NCBI GenBank assembly: GCA_020137815.1
Contig: CM035351.1
Location: 6,655,397 to 6,719,396, forward strand
Reading direction: 5' to 3'
DNA length: 64,000 bases
DNA from: Hormiphora californensis
Lineage: Eukaryota; Ctenophora; Tentaculata; Cydippida; Pleurobrachiidae
Below are positions 30,067-42,714 of the stretch, in pieces (positions within the stretch are counted from its first letter, which is position 1; each line of letters begins with the position of its first letter). Both the position numbers and the translations under genes were made by a program. Under the pieces are notes generated by a model, which was given only the letters and a program-made list of their open reading frames with translations, was not told the DNA's origin and did not search any database.

Positions 30067-33000
30067 CTAATTTATACAGACTTTTATTAAAACCCGAGTT
30101 TTTATGTGATCTTTCCATCGGAATATCTTAATTGCTGGGCTTGGTTTGAAAACTGAGGCATCTGGAATCAATGTACCGCATTTGGGGCATTTGGGGCGAG
30201 ATACTGGCTGGTGAGAGTGAAGTGTGAACCTACTACCAAGTGAAATTGACTGGACACCACCATATTGCCACAAAATCCCGGCCTGTACCTGTTCATTGAA
30301 TGGGTTATCCACTATTCCATCGTGTAGATACATCCATAGGGGGGTGAAGAGTATAAAATCAAATATGGAAATCTGAAAATAGAGGGTTTTGGTCAAGCTT
30401 TTGGTCAAATGAATAAATCTTCATCGACCATAAAGCTTTTGAAAACATATTAGTCAACTTGAACTAGGGCCTATTATAGGAATGAGTTTTACCTCTCCGG
30501 TTTTCTTGGGATCCAGTTCCGCTATTAACCTCAGTCTGGTGTCCTCGGGAACTGAGGCAGCCCGTAGCTCAATATCCATGGCCTGGGTGGTGAGACGAGG
30601 CCAACCAAACTCATCACTCTCCGATACACAGTGGAATAATCTCTGTGGATGGGGTTTTAAGGGGGTTTTAGAGGGGGTTAGGGCTGAAGGGGTTTGAAGG
30701 AGTTTAGAGGGGGTGTTTGCGAAAGATACAGCTATATCATTCGGAGAAAAATGGGGGAGAGGAGATTTTAGGTAATGCATACCTTAAGTCGAGGCAAATC
30801 ATGCTCCAGTCGTGAGAGATCAACATTATCAAACATTTCCATCGTCTCGGGACTGTGTGAGAAATAAATGTTGAGAAAAAGGAAAACACAAGTATGAAAA
30901 TTGTGCAAAAACAAGAATTATTGCATTATGTATTCATAATGCTGTGTTTCCCTGCCCTACCGTTTCACATGTCAGTGACATTGGGTAAGCGGTAAATACT
31001 CACTCGGTTCTTCACATTTTTTGGACGTTTTTGGCCATAACTCAGTCATTTCTTGTCCAATTTGCTAAATCTTGGGCTCATTGGAAAGAAGACATTAAGA
31101 CCTTTAAAATGAGCCCTAGAAAATGAAAATCGGCGCAAAATGCGCGGCGCTATGGCGTAAAATGCGCGTTTTCGCCATAGCGCCGCGCATTTTGCGCCGA
31201 TTTTCATTTTCTAGGGCTCATTGGAAAGCTTTTAATGTCTTCTTTCCAATGAGCCCAAGATTTAGCAAATTGGTCAAGAAATGGCTGAGTTATGGCCAAA
31301 AACGTCCAAAAAATGTGAAGAACCGAGTGAGTATTTACCGCTTACCGTGACATTGTCACTGCCAACAGGATCAAGGCTTGGTCATAATGTAATGTGAGAT
31401 GCATACGATCTAGCTGTCAGTATACTTCTCACATAGCTTAGAGTTAGCTAACTCCCAATCACATGACACTTGCTAACCAGCTTTTGACATTCCAACTTAA
31501 CTACTTATCTAACATCTCACACTCGACTCGCAAGATGAAAATGTGTATGTAACACGCGAAACACGCGGCAGAGCATTTCATGTTTTGTTGAGTGGCGCGC
31601 GCACACACGTCCATCAAACTGTGTCAATGAGGTGTTTCATGAAGGAGTAGCTCGTCACTGTGCGCGCGGCTCTAGTTGCTACACCGTTGCCCTCGCAACG
31701 AAAGTGTGACCAAACAAGAATTATTGCATTATGTATTCATAATGCTGTGTTTCCCTGCCCTACCGTTTCACATGTCAGTGACATTGTCACTGCCAACAGG
31801 ATCAAGGCTTGGTCATAATGTAATGTGAGATGCATACGATCTAGCTGTCAGTATACTTCTCACATAGCTTAGAGTTAGCTAACTCCCAATCACATGACAC
31901 TTGCTAACCAGCTTTTGATATTCCAACTTAACTACTTATCTAACATCTCACACTCGACTCGCAAGATGAAAATGTGTATGTAACACACGAAAAGCGCGGC
32001 AGAGCATTTCATGTTTTGTTGAGTGGCGCGCGCACACACGTCCATCAAACTGTGTCAATGAGGTGTTTGATGAAGGAGTAGCTCGTCACTGTGCGCACGG
32101 CTCTAGTTGCTACACCGTTGCCCTCGCAACGAAAGTGTGACCAAAAATGTCCCTCTACCGATTAGTTGGTGACGCGGTCCCCCCTCCACTAGGGCCGCGC
32201 GAAGCGCGGCAAACGAAGCCCGCGAACATAATAGGGGATGTCATCACCAAACCGATTAGTTAGTATACCAAAATGTCGTTTTCGAATTCTAACCCTGCTA
32301 TGCCTTTTTACAAAGTAAAAAGGCATCCGGGTGAATGCCTTCGGCATTCACCCGGGCAGGGAAAAAATATTATCTACTTACTAACTTAGTAAGTAGAGAA
32401 AATACATGGGTAGTACTTACTCTCGGTGCACCATGTGATCAATAAGCGTTGCCATGACAGCGAAAGTGTGGAAAGATATCTTGTTCTTGTTCAGCCCCAG
32501 GACCACCTCAATAAATTTCATCTGAGCTCGGGATATTTTGGTACACGATTTCAACTGAGATAGGGCTCTCTTCATCTCTGGTTTTGTCAGGAACGGGTAC
32601 TCGTTATTTGAGATGTACCCACTGAATATCTTGTAGAGATAATTTTGACGAGTTTTGTCGATAATTGCAAACTTCTCCAAGATCTCCTCCAGACCTTCTA
32701 ATGCTGCAGGAGTATAATAGTGGTTTTAGGGTGACATTAAAAAACATTTCTAGGAATATTCCTATCCTTGAGTCGCCTGACACTGTGTCCACGCTGCGAA
32801 TTTTAGAATAAAAAGAAATTATGAACAATTCAATCCTATCCTATCACCCTACCCTATAAAAATTACCGCTGTGAGGGGAGTGTTCCCCGTTTTCAGAAGC
32901 CTCCAGGAGGGCTTGTTCCTCTGCTTGCCGAGCTGTTTCCATTGCTTGTTCACGGGACCGCAGCTTCGCCCTAGGTTCAAAGAAACATTTGTTATGAAGT

Positions 33001-36000
33001 GGGTATACACAAAAGTGGGTATATACAAAATTAGATTGGAGAGAGAAAGGTATAAAAAGTAGAATTTCAGATCAAATGCTCAGTGCACAAAAAAGTTAAA
33101 ATGATAAAAAGCTGTGGCAACAAGCGCTAAGCATCAGTTACAACTGACCAAGAAAAGAGAGAAAATGAGAGAGATCTGCAACGTGGTAACACATCAAGTG
33201 CAGGGGAGTGTAATTGATTTTGACATGTACTCGCTTGTAGGGCGTGCAGAAGTCCTCCGATTGCAATTGTGAGCTATAGATAATATAGTCCAGGAAGTGT
33301 CAGTTCCAAATAGTATAGGGAAATGGATCTCTATCAAGATTGAAATGGATCTCCATCAAGATTGTACAAAGCCATATGTGATCTACAAGGAATCAACCGA
33401 CATACACTCACATTCTAGACAAGTATTGCAATATACTCTGCTTCTTAAGTTTACTGCAGAGCTCAGCAGCTGCCGGGGGGAATAGTTTAAAGTTTTATTT
33501 TATATATACTGTCGATATGAAGATCGTTTCAATTCTGAATTCACATCATAGGCAGTTGAAAGAAGAGTTTCAGAATCATGCTAGAGAAAGTGCTGCTCTT
33601 GTGTTATAAGAAGTGCTAATCTTATGTTATAAGAAGTATATCTAAGCTGAAAAGGCGACGGTGCAGAACCGGAAGGCCAAAGTTCGGTTGAAGACAAAGG
33701 CTAATTTTCCAGCCAAGGTTTTTTGCTCGAGAAATGCCGGGGGAAAATGTCAGAATAGATATTTTAAGATCCGATAGTGGTGTGCCGTGTGTACCGCTGC
33801 TTATCAATTTTCTCCCTTGCATCCTCCTGTTTCTGCTGCAATGCCTCCTTCTCAAAAACACTCATACTCCGTTTAGGAGGTTTCTTGAATCGGGGCGTTT
33901 CCGCCATGGGAGTGGGGTAATCTGGGGGATATGAGGGGATATCAAAACAGTAGGTGCTGTACATCTACCTTTCCATTCGTTGTGCCATCAGTTCACGTCG
34001 CTTCTCTTCCTCTTGTTCGCGGAGGTAGGCACTCTTCCGTTTTGGGGGTCTCGGCAAACTCGCCCTTCGCTCTACAGATGCATCCATTAAACACCGGTTA
34101 AATGTAACATGTACTAGCTACGAACAAACAAACGAACAGACAATCAAACCAAGGACTTCAGGCGGGGAGTCCATCCTCGGTATGGGCGGTGGGCTTGGAC
34201 TGGGACTTGGCGGAGATGGAATTACCATCGGGGGAGGAGGAGTAGGCGTCGGATCTACGGCAAAAATGATGTTCACAATCAGGTGGCGGCTATAATATGA
34301 ATGAGTTATTGAGGTATAGCATATTAACTAGACATCATGTATATACTCTTGGCGCTTGAACTAGGGGACTCAACAAGAATTTATCGCTTCAATTACCCTT
34401 TGGCGGCGGTGGGGGTGCGGGTGTCGGTAAACTAGGTATGGTACTGGATCTCTTCGATAGGACCTGCAGGGGGAGGGACAATGAACATTTTCAGTAGATC
34501 TCAATACACCTTTCAGAAGTTTCGTTTTCTCAAGTATATTATATCGGTGATAGGACGCGGTAATTTTAGTCCCATATTATGGATTATTCATGCTGCGATC
34601 CTGCTGTATCCTACAACATGCACTTGTTAAATCTATCTAAAAATACACGCTGATGTTAATGGTAGATTTCACACTCAGGAGAGAGTGCTCTCTCACATGC
34701 AAGAGGTGCTACATCACAGTTATACAGGGGGATTGAAGAAAGCTTGTTTCACAAAGACAGTATAATCGTCAGATTGGTTGAATCAAAGATCAAATCACCA
34801 GGGAAAGGAGAGAATGGTAAAGATCGCTCACAAGAACTCGACTTCAATGAAGTTTTTCACCTCATCTTCTTCTTCTTCTTCTTCCCCGTCTTCTGCCTCT
34901 GCTCCAGACTCGGGGGAACTGGCCATGAGCAGGGCATTAATCCCCAAAATGTCGTCACTTGGTGCCCGGTAAGATGGCATTTCATCTTCTTCTCCACTAT
35001 CTTCTTCTTCTTCAGCTTCTTCTTCTTCATCTTCATCTTCACTCTGTTTATGCAGGAAATCTCTCAAGAGGGGCGACCACAATTTGGTGCCCAGTTTATG
35101 AACCGAATTAATTAAATGGGGGGTTCTAGTTGGATTTGCATAAAATTCATGGGGGTTCAAGAAAAGTAATAAATAGCACAAGATGGGCACTTTCTCAAAT
35201 AATTCAAGTGCCTACCCGTACCAGCATGCACTAAAACTAAGATCAGGGAGAGAGAACTAGATTAACCTTCAGGAGTCGAATGGATGGTACCGGATCCGGA
35301 CTAGGATCTTTTATGCTTTTCACGGGCTTTAGACACATCCAAAACGGCTGGTTCAGGAGTCGGCTCCTTCGGTGGTGGGTGTTGGGTCACGAGGTTTTGG
35401 TGGAGGTGGTGGGGTCGGGATCCTTAGGTGGAGGTGGAGTTGCACTTTTTACTGGCGCAGCTCGAGGAGTAGGAGGTGGAGGTGGGACGGGTGTCGGAGA
35501 TTTCTGGAAGTTTTCATGAGAATTTTGTATGACTAATTAAATACAGCGAACAGAGAAAGAAAATGTTAAAATGAACCTGTTCCTATGTCCTACAAAATAT
35601 AGTTGCAATAACAATTGCAATTGATTTCTCAAGAACTTGAACTGCATACCTGCACCGGAGTTGGGGTGGGTGGTGCAGGCTCCACTAACCTCTTCCTCAA
35701 CCTCCTCATTCTCTACAACTTCTGGACTTGGTGTAGGTTCCTTCTCATGTTTTTCTGAATGAGCAACAGACTCGATGGGTGCTGGTGTAACCTCGTCCTC
35801 CGCTAAACTGTGCAGCATGGCGGAGCGTTCAGCTATTTCCGTCAGGAGGGTGTGCTGGGAGAACTCAGCTGTATCAGCAGCAGAATCCCATAGCCCAAAA
35901 CTATCGTTACCAAGGGCACTGTCCAGATTTGATCTTCTCCTGCGATAATATTCATACAAGTCAAAAGGGTAGGGTCTTTCCAAATCACTGGGTAAGCCTG

Positions 36001-37358
36001 AGATTATAAGCCCTAAGCCACTCCGTACTGAGGTACTAAGGGGGGCTAGCCCTACGGGACATAATTCTCAAGTTTGGAAAGAACTATGCTGAGTTTAGTC
36101 TTACCCCTCGGCACAAGAGCTGGTTTCACCACGGCCCCTCACTTCAAGGGCTCCCTTCAACTCAGAATCCCTCCCTCCGTATTTTATATCCCTCAATGAC
36201 CGGAGGAGAGTTGGTCGGTGCTCCTCTAGTATCCTTTTTATCTCAACCTATAAAACACAGTTCAGTGAGCCGGAAGTGGATGACATAGACAGTAGACACT
36301 TGAGCGTGCTAGATCGAAGTTGCACAGTGAATATGTGGTAATGGTACCAAAGCCGAAAGCTGGCCCGACGAGTTATACTTCTCAATTTTAGGGTGAAATA
36401 TTTTTGATGTTCTCTGAGAACTTCCTAATACCTCTTTCTGAAGTAAATCCCAATTGATATCTTTCTGGTTTCGTCCAAAGAGCGACTGTCCCAGATCGTA
36501 CATCACTGCCAAGTTAGCTGCTCGTTTTCGTAGAGCTGCCTCGCTCAACATGGAGACAGCCTGGAATGGGTCTCGCAAATCAGTAACCTGCTTTTGAGCT
36601 GGTAGAGTGGGTAATTGGGCTCTTATGCCAACTGCCAGTGCTTTGGGTTTAGGTTTTCCAGTTGACAAACTTGAGATTTTTCTCCGCTTGCTACCCTAGA
36701 CTCGAAGTACGACAGTGAGCACAGAACAACAAACAGGTCGACATTCGACAAAGATCACAAATTTAAAAAGATAAGTTCCTAAAACACAAAGGTACTTGAT
36801 CTACCGAATCTTCACAGAGTGAGTTCGAAATAAAATGTGAGCCACACAAAAATGTCGACGAAGATCAAGATCGGAAGATCACAACTGCAAAATAGAAAGG
36901 TGTACCTGTCTGGGTGGACCATGGTGGTAGTGCCTCCCGGTCTGTAAATCCAACCTCGTCTCACTGATAGCAGTGGGGGACCGGAGAGACTGTCTGACTG
37001 CCGCTGGATGAGAATCCAGATTTGGTAGGAGATCCTTGACGTACCGTTCCAGAAGCTGGGTTTCAAGATCAGACACGGAGGACGCGTGACAGTAGCACTT
37101 TTGGTCCTCATCTGGAGCAAAAAGTTCAAATTTGGAAACCAGTTGTAGCAGATGGATCCGGCATGAATTCTAGTTGGCTCTAACCTGTTTTACCTGTTTA
37201 AGTTTTTACCAACCTAAAGCCCAAATGCCTACTATACCTTGCTGAGCTCGTTTGATCGGTGGAAGTTTTGTGTAATCCCGTTTAGGGATGCGGTACATTC
37301 TCTGTGGAGGTTCCTGGTCTGCACCAGCTGCAGGGACCAGGGAGCGAACTACGCTCAT
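30067..37358 (-). CDS. Proline-rich, acidic multi-exon protein with C-terminal EF-hand-like motifs
   Basis: Sixteen exons, high to low coordinate: 37238-37358 (ATG), 36906-37111, 36348-36695, about 36105-36247, 35650-35997, about 35250-35515, 34861-35125, 34397-34463, 34150-34254, 33969-34071, 33795-33921, 32867-32970, 32421-32703, 30783-30852, 30493-30642, 30067-30372; roughly 1000 residues. I do not recognise the family. In order: basic N-terminus (MYRIPKRDYTKLPPIKRAQQ), helical segments, an acidic Glu stretch (EDEEEEAEEEEDSGEEDE), several Pro-rich exons (PTPTPPPPMVIPSPPSPSPS), two PP-K-R-x-S modules followed by charged coiled coil, and a C-terminal part with one degenerate and one good EF-hand-like loop (DPKKTGEISIFDF, created across an intron), then CPKC. 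Most joins agree in phase. The 35250-35515 exon needs three frame changes and the 33969/33795 join is off by one, which looks like indel errors. Confidence 0.65.
30911..32147. repeat. Tandem duplication of a ~431-bp unit inside an intron
   Basis: The sequence from ACAAGAATTATTGCATTATG at 30911 recurs from 31714 with a handful of substitutions, ending at AAAGTGTGACCAAA. The first copy carries an extra 363-bp palindromic insertion plus its target duplication; without these 372 bp the repeat period is 431 bp. Confidence 0.92.
30984..31346. mobile_element. Palindromic MITE with 9-bp target duplication
   Basis: The 363 bp form one almost uninterrupted hairpin, from GGTAAGCGGTAAATACTCAC to its complement ending CCGCTTACC. 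The 9 bp GTGACATTG stands on both sides (30975-30983, 31347-31355). The second copy of the surrounding duplication (near 31778) has GTGACATTG only once and no insert, so it is the empty site. A 9-bp duplication fits Mutator-like elements. No coding capacity. Confidence 0.93.
32303..32398. repeat. Three consecutive perfect hairpins
   Basis: ATGCCTTTTTAC/GTAAAAAGGCAT, then CCGGGTGAATGCC/GGCATTCACCCGG, then CTACTTACTAA/TTAGTAAGTAG, each with a loop of 1 to 3 nt. They lie in the same intron as the duplication, just left of an exon. Confidence 0.85.
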
Positions 37359-37720
37359 CTTTTTAAAGAGAAATACAGTTTTGCAAAAGCTGTTCAGTAA
37401 AAACTACTACTACTACTAGAACATATTCAATCTAGTCTACGAAGAGAAGAATGTAATGAGATGAGGAGAGTTGGCTTCATCAGGTAGCAAAAGAGAGTTC
37501 TAAAACTCGATTACAGACGGCCCATGTATTTACTAAGCTCTTTACGACAGACTCTTCACGCTAGAACTAAAACTGAAGTGTACTAAAAAGTATACTTGCT
37601 ACCAGTACACATATATCGTGTACACGATCAACTCAACGAACTCAATCAGTACAAAAGAAGAAGACGATCAAATGAAAAGGAAGCGATCAAGTTGTACAGA
37701 TCTATAGAACTTGATATATA

Positions 37721-39095
37721 GGGGAGCCACAGGTAATATGGGAAATTTGGTAAAATGGGAAATCGGTGTTTTGAAAAGATTGGCCATGTTACAGGCTCAT
37801 AAATAGTTAATAACTCTTATTAGTGATCTTAGATTAGTTCTGAAACCGTTTATAGCCTTGGTGGGAAGTGTTTAGATGGTACACTAGCACCCTCGTCATC
37901 TTGAAATAAGGAAAGTGAAAAATTAGGCCACTTTTATCATTTGGTACACACGTCTCTGTTTCCTAGAGAACCTATCGATCGGCTTAGTTTATGAACAAGA
38001 TATTTATTAGCGATACCTGAAGAGATTAGAGCATCAGAATGAACGTGTTTAATTATAATTAGCTAATTATAGAAACTCATGATTTTGGTATAATGGGATA
38101 CTTTTATTTTACTGAAATGGGATACCCCATTTTACCAAAATTTCACTATCCCATTTTTCCAAAACATGTTTTGCAAAAATGGGATAGTGAAATTTTGGAT
38201 GTTTAAACGGCCATTTCAAACGCAAATTTCTCAGAACTAACTTTACGAATATTAATAAAGCCTATTTTTGCTCGTAACTCGGAAAAAAAAACTTGTATTC
38301 TCTGAAAAAAATGCACCGAGTGACAACTGCAGAATACGACTACACGTGTGGGTATAATTATTCAATTCTCATTGATCTAATCTTCTATTATAGACACCAA
38401 AAGGTTTCTGGTATCCGTGTAGCTTTCTTAGTTTAGCAAAATTACTAAATATTATCCACATTTATGTGTTAACGATCAACTCTTTGGTCCCCATTTCTTT
38501 AGTAATTTTTAGAGAATTTTCAAATTTTGGACCTGTCTGGAATTATATACAGGTAGCACCGCGCTAGGAAATGAACCTGTTCACGCTTTTACCCCTTCTG
38601 TTGAAATTAGTAGTGTTAAATGAGGCTTGAACCACCCGTTGGTGAATAAATTAGATATATTGTTTCTAACTTTTCATGATTTCACGGCTGTCGGCTATAG
38701 CGTGAGTCTTCAGACCACTTACTAATAAATAAACAAAACTTAAATACCATCACAAACTAGTTTAATCCAAGCAAAGTGCAATAAAGTTACCATATTCTGA
38801 CGAAAAAATAATTTTGATAAAATGGGATACCAATTTTTTGATAAAATGGGATATCCCATTTTCGTTAAAAATGGGTATCCCATTTCACCAAAGTAAAATT
38901 TCACTGCAAATTTTCAAGGTAATATGGGATAGTGCCAGATCTCCGTTATGGAGCATTCGTTGGGTTAGTTTTGGTGGTAATGTGTTAGCTTGGTCCAAAT
39001 AAGACACACCTATGAAGACGGCGTGACTTTATTGTCATCTGAAAAAAAATTATGGCCAAAAGTTGTTAGGTATCCCATATTACCTGTGGCTCCCC
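37721..39095. mobile_element. TIR element with TA target duplication
   Basis: The left end GGGGAGCCACAGGTAATATG and right end CATATTACCTGTGGCTCCCC are perfect inverted repeats, and TA stands outside both, as in Tc1/mariner-type elements. No transposase frame is present. The interior is packed with AAATGGGATA words in both orientations, including a 64-bp near-perfect hairpin at 38135-38198 centred on AAAACATGTTTT. Confidence 0.88.
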
Positions 39096-39985
39096 TACTT
39101 TAAATACTACTTTTATACTAGCTCTTCTCCCGTCTACTGCTCCTAGTTCTCGCCACAAATCTTCACACAAGATCAATATGCATGAGACTAGTTACCGCAC
39201 ATAGTATTATAGAGACTGTGATATCAGCATCAATGTAGCGGGGTATAGTGCAATATATGTGCTGCACACACGTATACTGGAAAACTACAGACTTGTACTG
39301 CAGCAGGCTATAGGATCATTGTTTTTTACAAAATAGTACACGCTCCTAACTCGACACCGGTGTGTATACATGGCATGTTCTCTCCGATTCTCTCTCTCTC
39401 TCTCTCGTCTCGATCGTGCATGTCGTGTGTAATTAGCGAGTAGAGCCGGGTTTAAAATCGGACAGGTCGGACGCGAGATACAGGAAAATAATGAGAGATA
39501 AAATGAGAGCGACAGAAAGTATGGGTGGTGGTATTATATATGCAACATGTTGCTAGTTCTTCAAAGTCTAAAGTAGAAACCGCGGAGCGAATGATATGAT
39601 TCATGTTACTAAATAACAACCTGGTAAAATTTCAAAGGCATTCTGTCAGCTTATAATTCAGCAGGATAAAATAGATACATGCAAGTTCTACTTCTTAAAT
39701 TCTGAAATAAAATAAAGAACCAATTTTCTAATGTCAAACTATAAGATCTGGAAAAAGAAGTCATAATAATGTTCGTAACACTAAACGTATATTATGCTGT
39801 GGTGGTACCAGTAGCTCCAGCACACTGTTGTCCCTGATAAACGCTTGGCGGTTTGGGATGGAAGGGGTCGGCTTTCCATGGTTTGAGCAGAGGACCGACC
39901 AGTGACATGTGCTTCTGAAAAGGATTAGTTTGTGAAAGAACTTATAGTATTGGAATTGGATGCTGATACTAACTTTACGCTACTA
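39096..39985. other. Non-genic stretch 3' of the GPCR gene, with an ambiguous last exon
   Basis: On the minus strand 39787-39913 begins after a good acceptor and reads a Pro-rich frame ending GATGTTTA, but its phase does not match the possible GTGAGT donor at the end of the GPCR. It could be an alternative terminal exon. Otherwise nothing recognised. Confidence 0.3.
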
Positions 39986-41201
39986 TTATGTGCCGACCAT
40001 GGCATGGTTTTTATCTAGGTACTCACCGGGATATGTAAGGTTCCTTGAGATAAGCTTAGCGAGAAAGGTCCTAAAACCTCGGTTGGTTGCCGTATAAATC
40101 ATGGGGTTCACCAACGCGTTCATAAAGAGGAGCTCATGAGCCGCTATGTAGAACCAAGGGGGAAGGGGAACCCTGGTCACTTGTAGGAGGACTCTCACAT
40201 TCGTAGGAATGACGGATATCACAAATGCCCAGGAGACATAACAAACTGTTTTTAAGGCGTTAATCCCAGGGATGCCGCCTCGGGCCTTGGCAACTAACAC
40301 TAGAATGGCCAGATTGGCTGTTATTATGCCAGCCACAGGCACAGAGAGAAAGATAACAGTGGCGACGATTGTGTAAATGACAAATAGCGGCTTTGGGTCC
40401 GTTTGTCCTGACACCTGACAACTGAGCAGATAGGGATCAAAGAAGTAGTACTGGCCCATTGCGAGGGTGCCGAGCATGTACAGAGCAGAGAAGATGGAGA
40501 GTCCGGTCAGGGCTTTGTGGATGGTACCTGGACTAAGTTGGCGACATTCCAGAGGTCGGAATAGAGCATACACCCGATAAAGGGATATCCCCTCCACCAA
40601 GGAGAGCTCAATTAGGAAACAGATAAAACCGATATTTCCCTGGAGAAAACAAATAACTTTTCCTGAAAAGGAGAAAGTGATAAAAATTGCCGAGTCATAC
40701 ATTCTGCCCTATTTCTATTTCTAATAGCTTTCTTGCAGAGGGCAATCTTCGGTACTTTAATTCGAGAAAAAAAAAGCGAAACAGTCGCCAGCTCAAAATA
40801 TAATTTCAAGTGGACGACTACAGTTACCTAGGACCCAGTGTTGGGATATGATGGTAAGGAGAACAGGGATCATGTAACATAGAGCGATTGTTAGATCCAG
40901 AGCAGCCAACCACTCGATCATGGCCATGGAAACACAATCAACTGTCACCGCCTTGTACTTGACACAACCAACCAAGACCAAACTGTTTCCTAAAATGGGG
41001 TTATTTGAAAAAAAGTTGCGAAGTAAATTAGAAGGATATAAATTAGAAGAATATAAATAAGAAGGATATAAAATTACCGATAATAGATTGGAGGGTAGCG
41101 AAGGCATGGTAGATGGTGAGCATGCTATATCCGGCATCACTGAACCCCAGGGTTTCCGGAACAGAAATGGAAAAATTTGACGAGTCAACGAATAAAACCA
41201 T
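39986..41201 (-). CDS. Class A (rhodopsin-like) G protein-coupled receptor
   Basis: Three exons: 41078-41201, 40828-40989, 40662-39986; 320 residues, in phase. Seven hydrophobic segments can be placed: TM1 with GNSLVLVG, TM2 with Asp in LAALDLTIALC, TM3 opening with Cys in VICFLQGNIGF and ending in LYRVYALFRP where most receptors have (D/E)RY, TM4, an extracellular loop Cys in LLSCQVSG (partner of the TM3 Cys), TM5, TM6 with VISVIPTN, and TM7 with NPMIYTATNRGF, the NPxxY motif. The N-terminus is short with one N-glycosylation site (NFS). The ligand is unknown; it should signal at the plasma membrane through a G protein. A strong GTGAGT donor near the end could splice to another terminal exon. 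Confidence 0.85.
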
Positions 41202-42714
41202 GCCAACTGAAAACTGAGATGCGCAAGTCAGATAATTTATAAATAAGAATCACACGGAACTTGGGGCACATTAAACACTAATACAACTAACACCTGGCGA
41301 GATGTACACATGTTAAAACTATGTCATTGACATTGTCAAAAATAACACATTTCTCTAATTGCAAAGGACTTTTGCAATGGGACGAAGAAAAACTTGAACT
41401 CCTTTTTATAGATCGAAACAAAGAAATTACGGGTATTCTGAGCATATTGAGATTGCAAACTACAAGTCATTCTTGTAAGGGTCCCACCCTTACTCAACAA
41501 AGTCATTCAGTTTATTAGAAATGCTGTCAAGCCAAGTTCAAACGAGAATGTTCTGACAGAAGTAATAACTATCTTTGGTCTCCCTATTTCATTCTCTCGA
41601 GCTGATAACTATTACTATTGATCATTAGTATCTAAATATAATTATAGCTTATATAATTCACAAACAGAGATTGTGAGTAGTTAGGGACTGGAGGGTAGCC
41701 ATCTGGTACTGATAATCCAGACATTATATTGGAAACAGCTGGAATGGAGAAGAATTCTAACAACTAACAACGTGCATAAATAGAAATCACCCCTTGCCTC
41801 ATACTATAAAGATAAAACCAGCTGTAACGACCTCTGTTCGCCACCTCAGTTCCATATTGCTTGGGTACTGTATCATAAGAGGAACCGGATCTGGTAAAAT
41901 AAACCGACTGTTGAAAAATAATAGAAACCAATTGCAGCCTGCGGGGACTAAAGATGAGGTTTCAGACTAAATGATTAAGGCGTTGTTGGGCGTGAGAGGG
42001 GGTAACAGGTGGATAAAAACCAATCTCGATCATTTTTTTCTCCCCCTCAACCTTTCTCTTCCTCTAACATCTACCGTGGTCTCTCTATAAGTGACAAGGG
42101 TGACAAGAAAAAAGGTGTCAACAGGGACGAAAGATCTCACATAGGAGAGATCCTTCCACTTCTAATCGACGCGTTGTTGTGCAAGCTGTTTTAGTGATTA
42201 AATCGTTTATCTAGAATAAGGCTTAAAAAAGAAACTGAAAAGTTATCTGGTATCATGTTATTGATACTACTATGTACATATCTGCCTATAGCATCGGTTG
42301 GATATATCAAAATGTGCTAAAAATTAGACAATGGGCTGAGACATCCCACTATTCCATCGCATATTGTAGGACGACCTTTTGTTCATGTCCGATGAACGGC
42401 TGACGTATTTGTACGATACCTGCTGATCAGCAAATAGCAATATCTGCGGTGTCAATGATACGGCAGGATAGTGGATACACCACAAAGTACGGCAGATACT
42501 TCACCCCACATGCCACAAAGTACGGCACTATCAGGAAATATGACACACGGATTACACATCGCATAGGTCGTAATGACTGTAATACCATCAGATAATGACA
42601 CACGGTATATATACATTGCAACCATTATCAAACTTCCTGGTATGAACTTCCCGCATGATCTAGTAGTTCCAGACCCCCATGTTACTTCACTCAAACTCTT
42701 ACTGATATTCCCTC
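41202..42714. other. Non-genic stretch
   Basis: No gene recognised. It probably contains the GPCR 5' leader and the 3' end of the membrane-protein gene. Confidence 0.45.

Noticed and set aside
30083-30088. AATAAA poly(A) signal for the EF-hand gene on the minus strand
   Set aside because: It lies upstream of the stop codon at 30067 in the predicted last exon, so it cannot be the usual downstream signal unless the exon ends differently.
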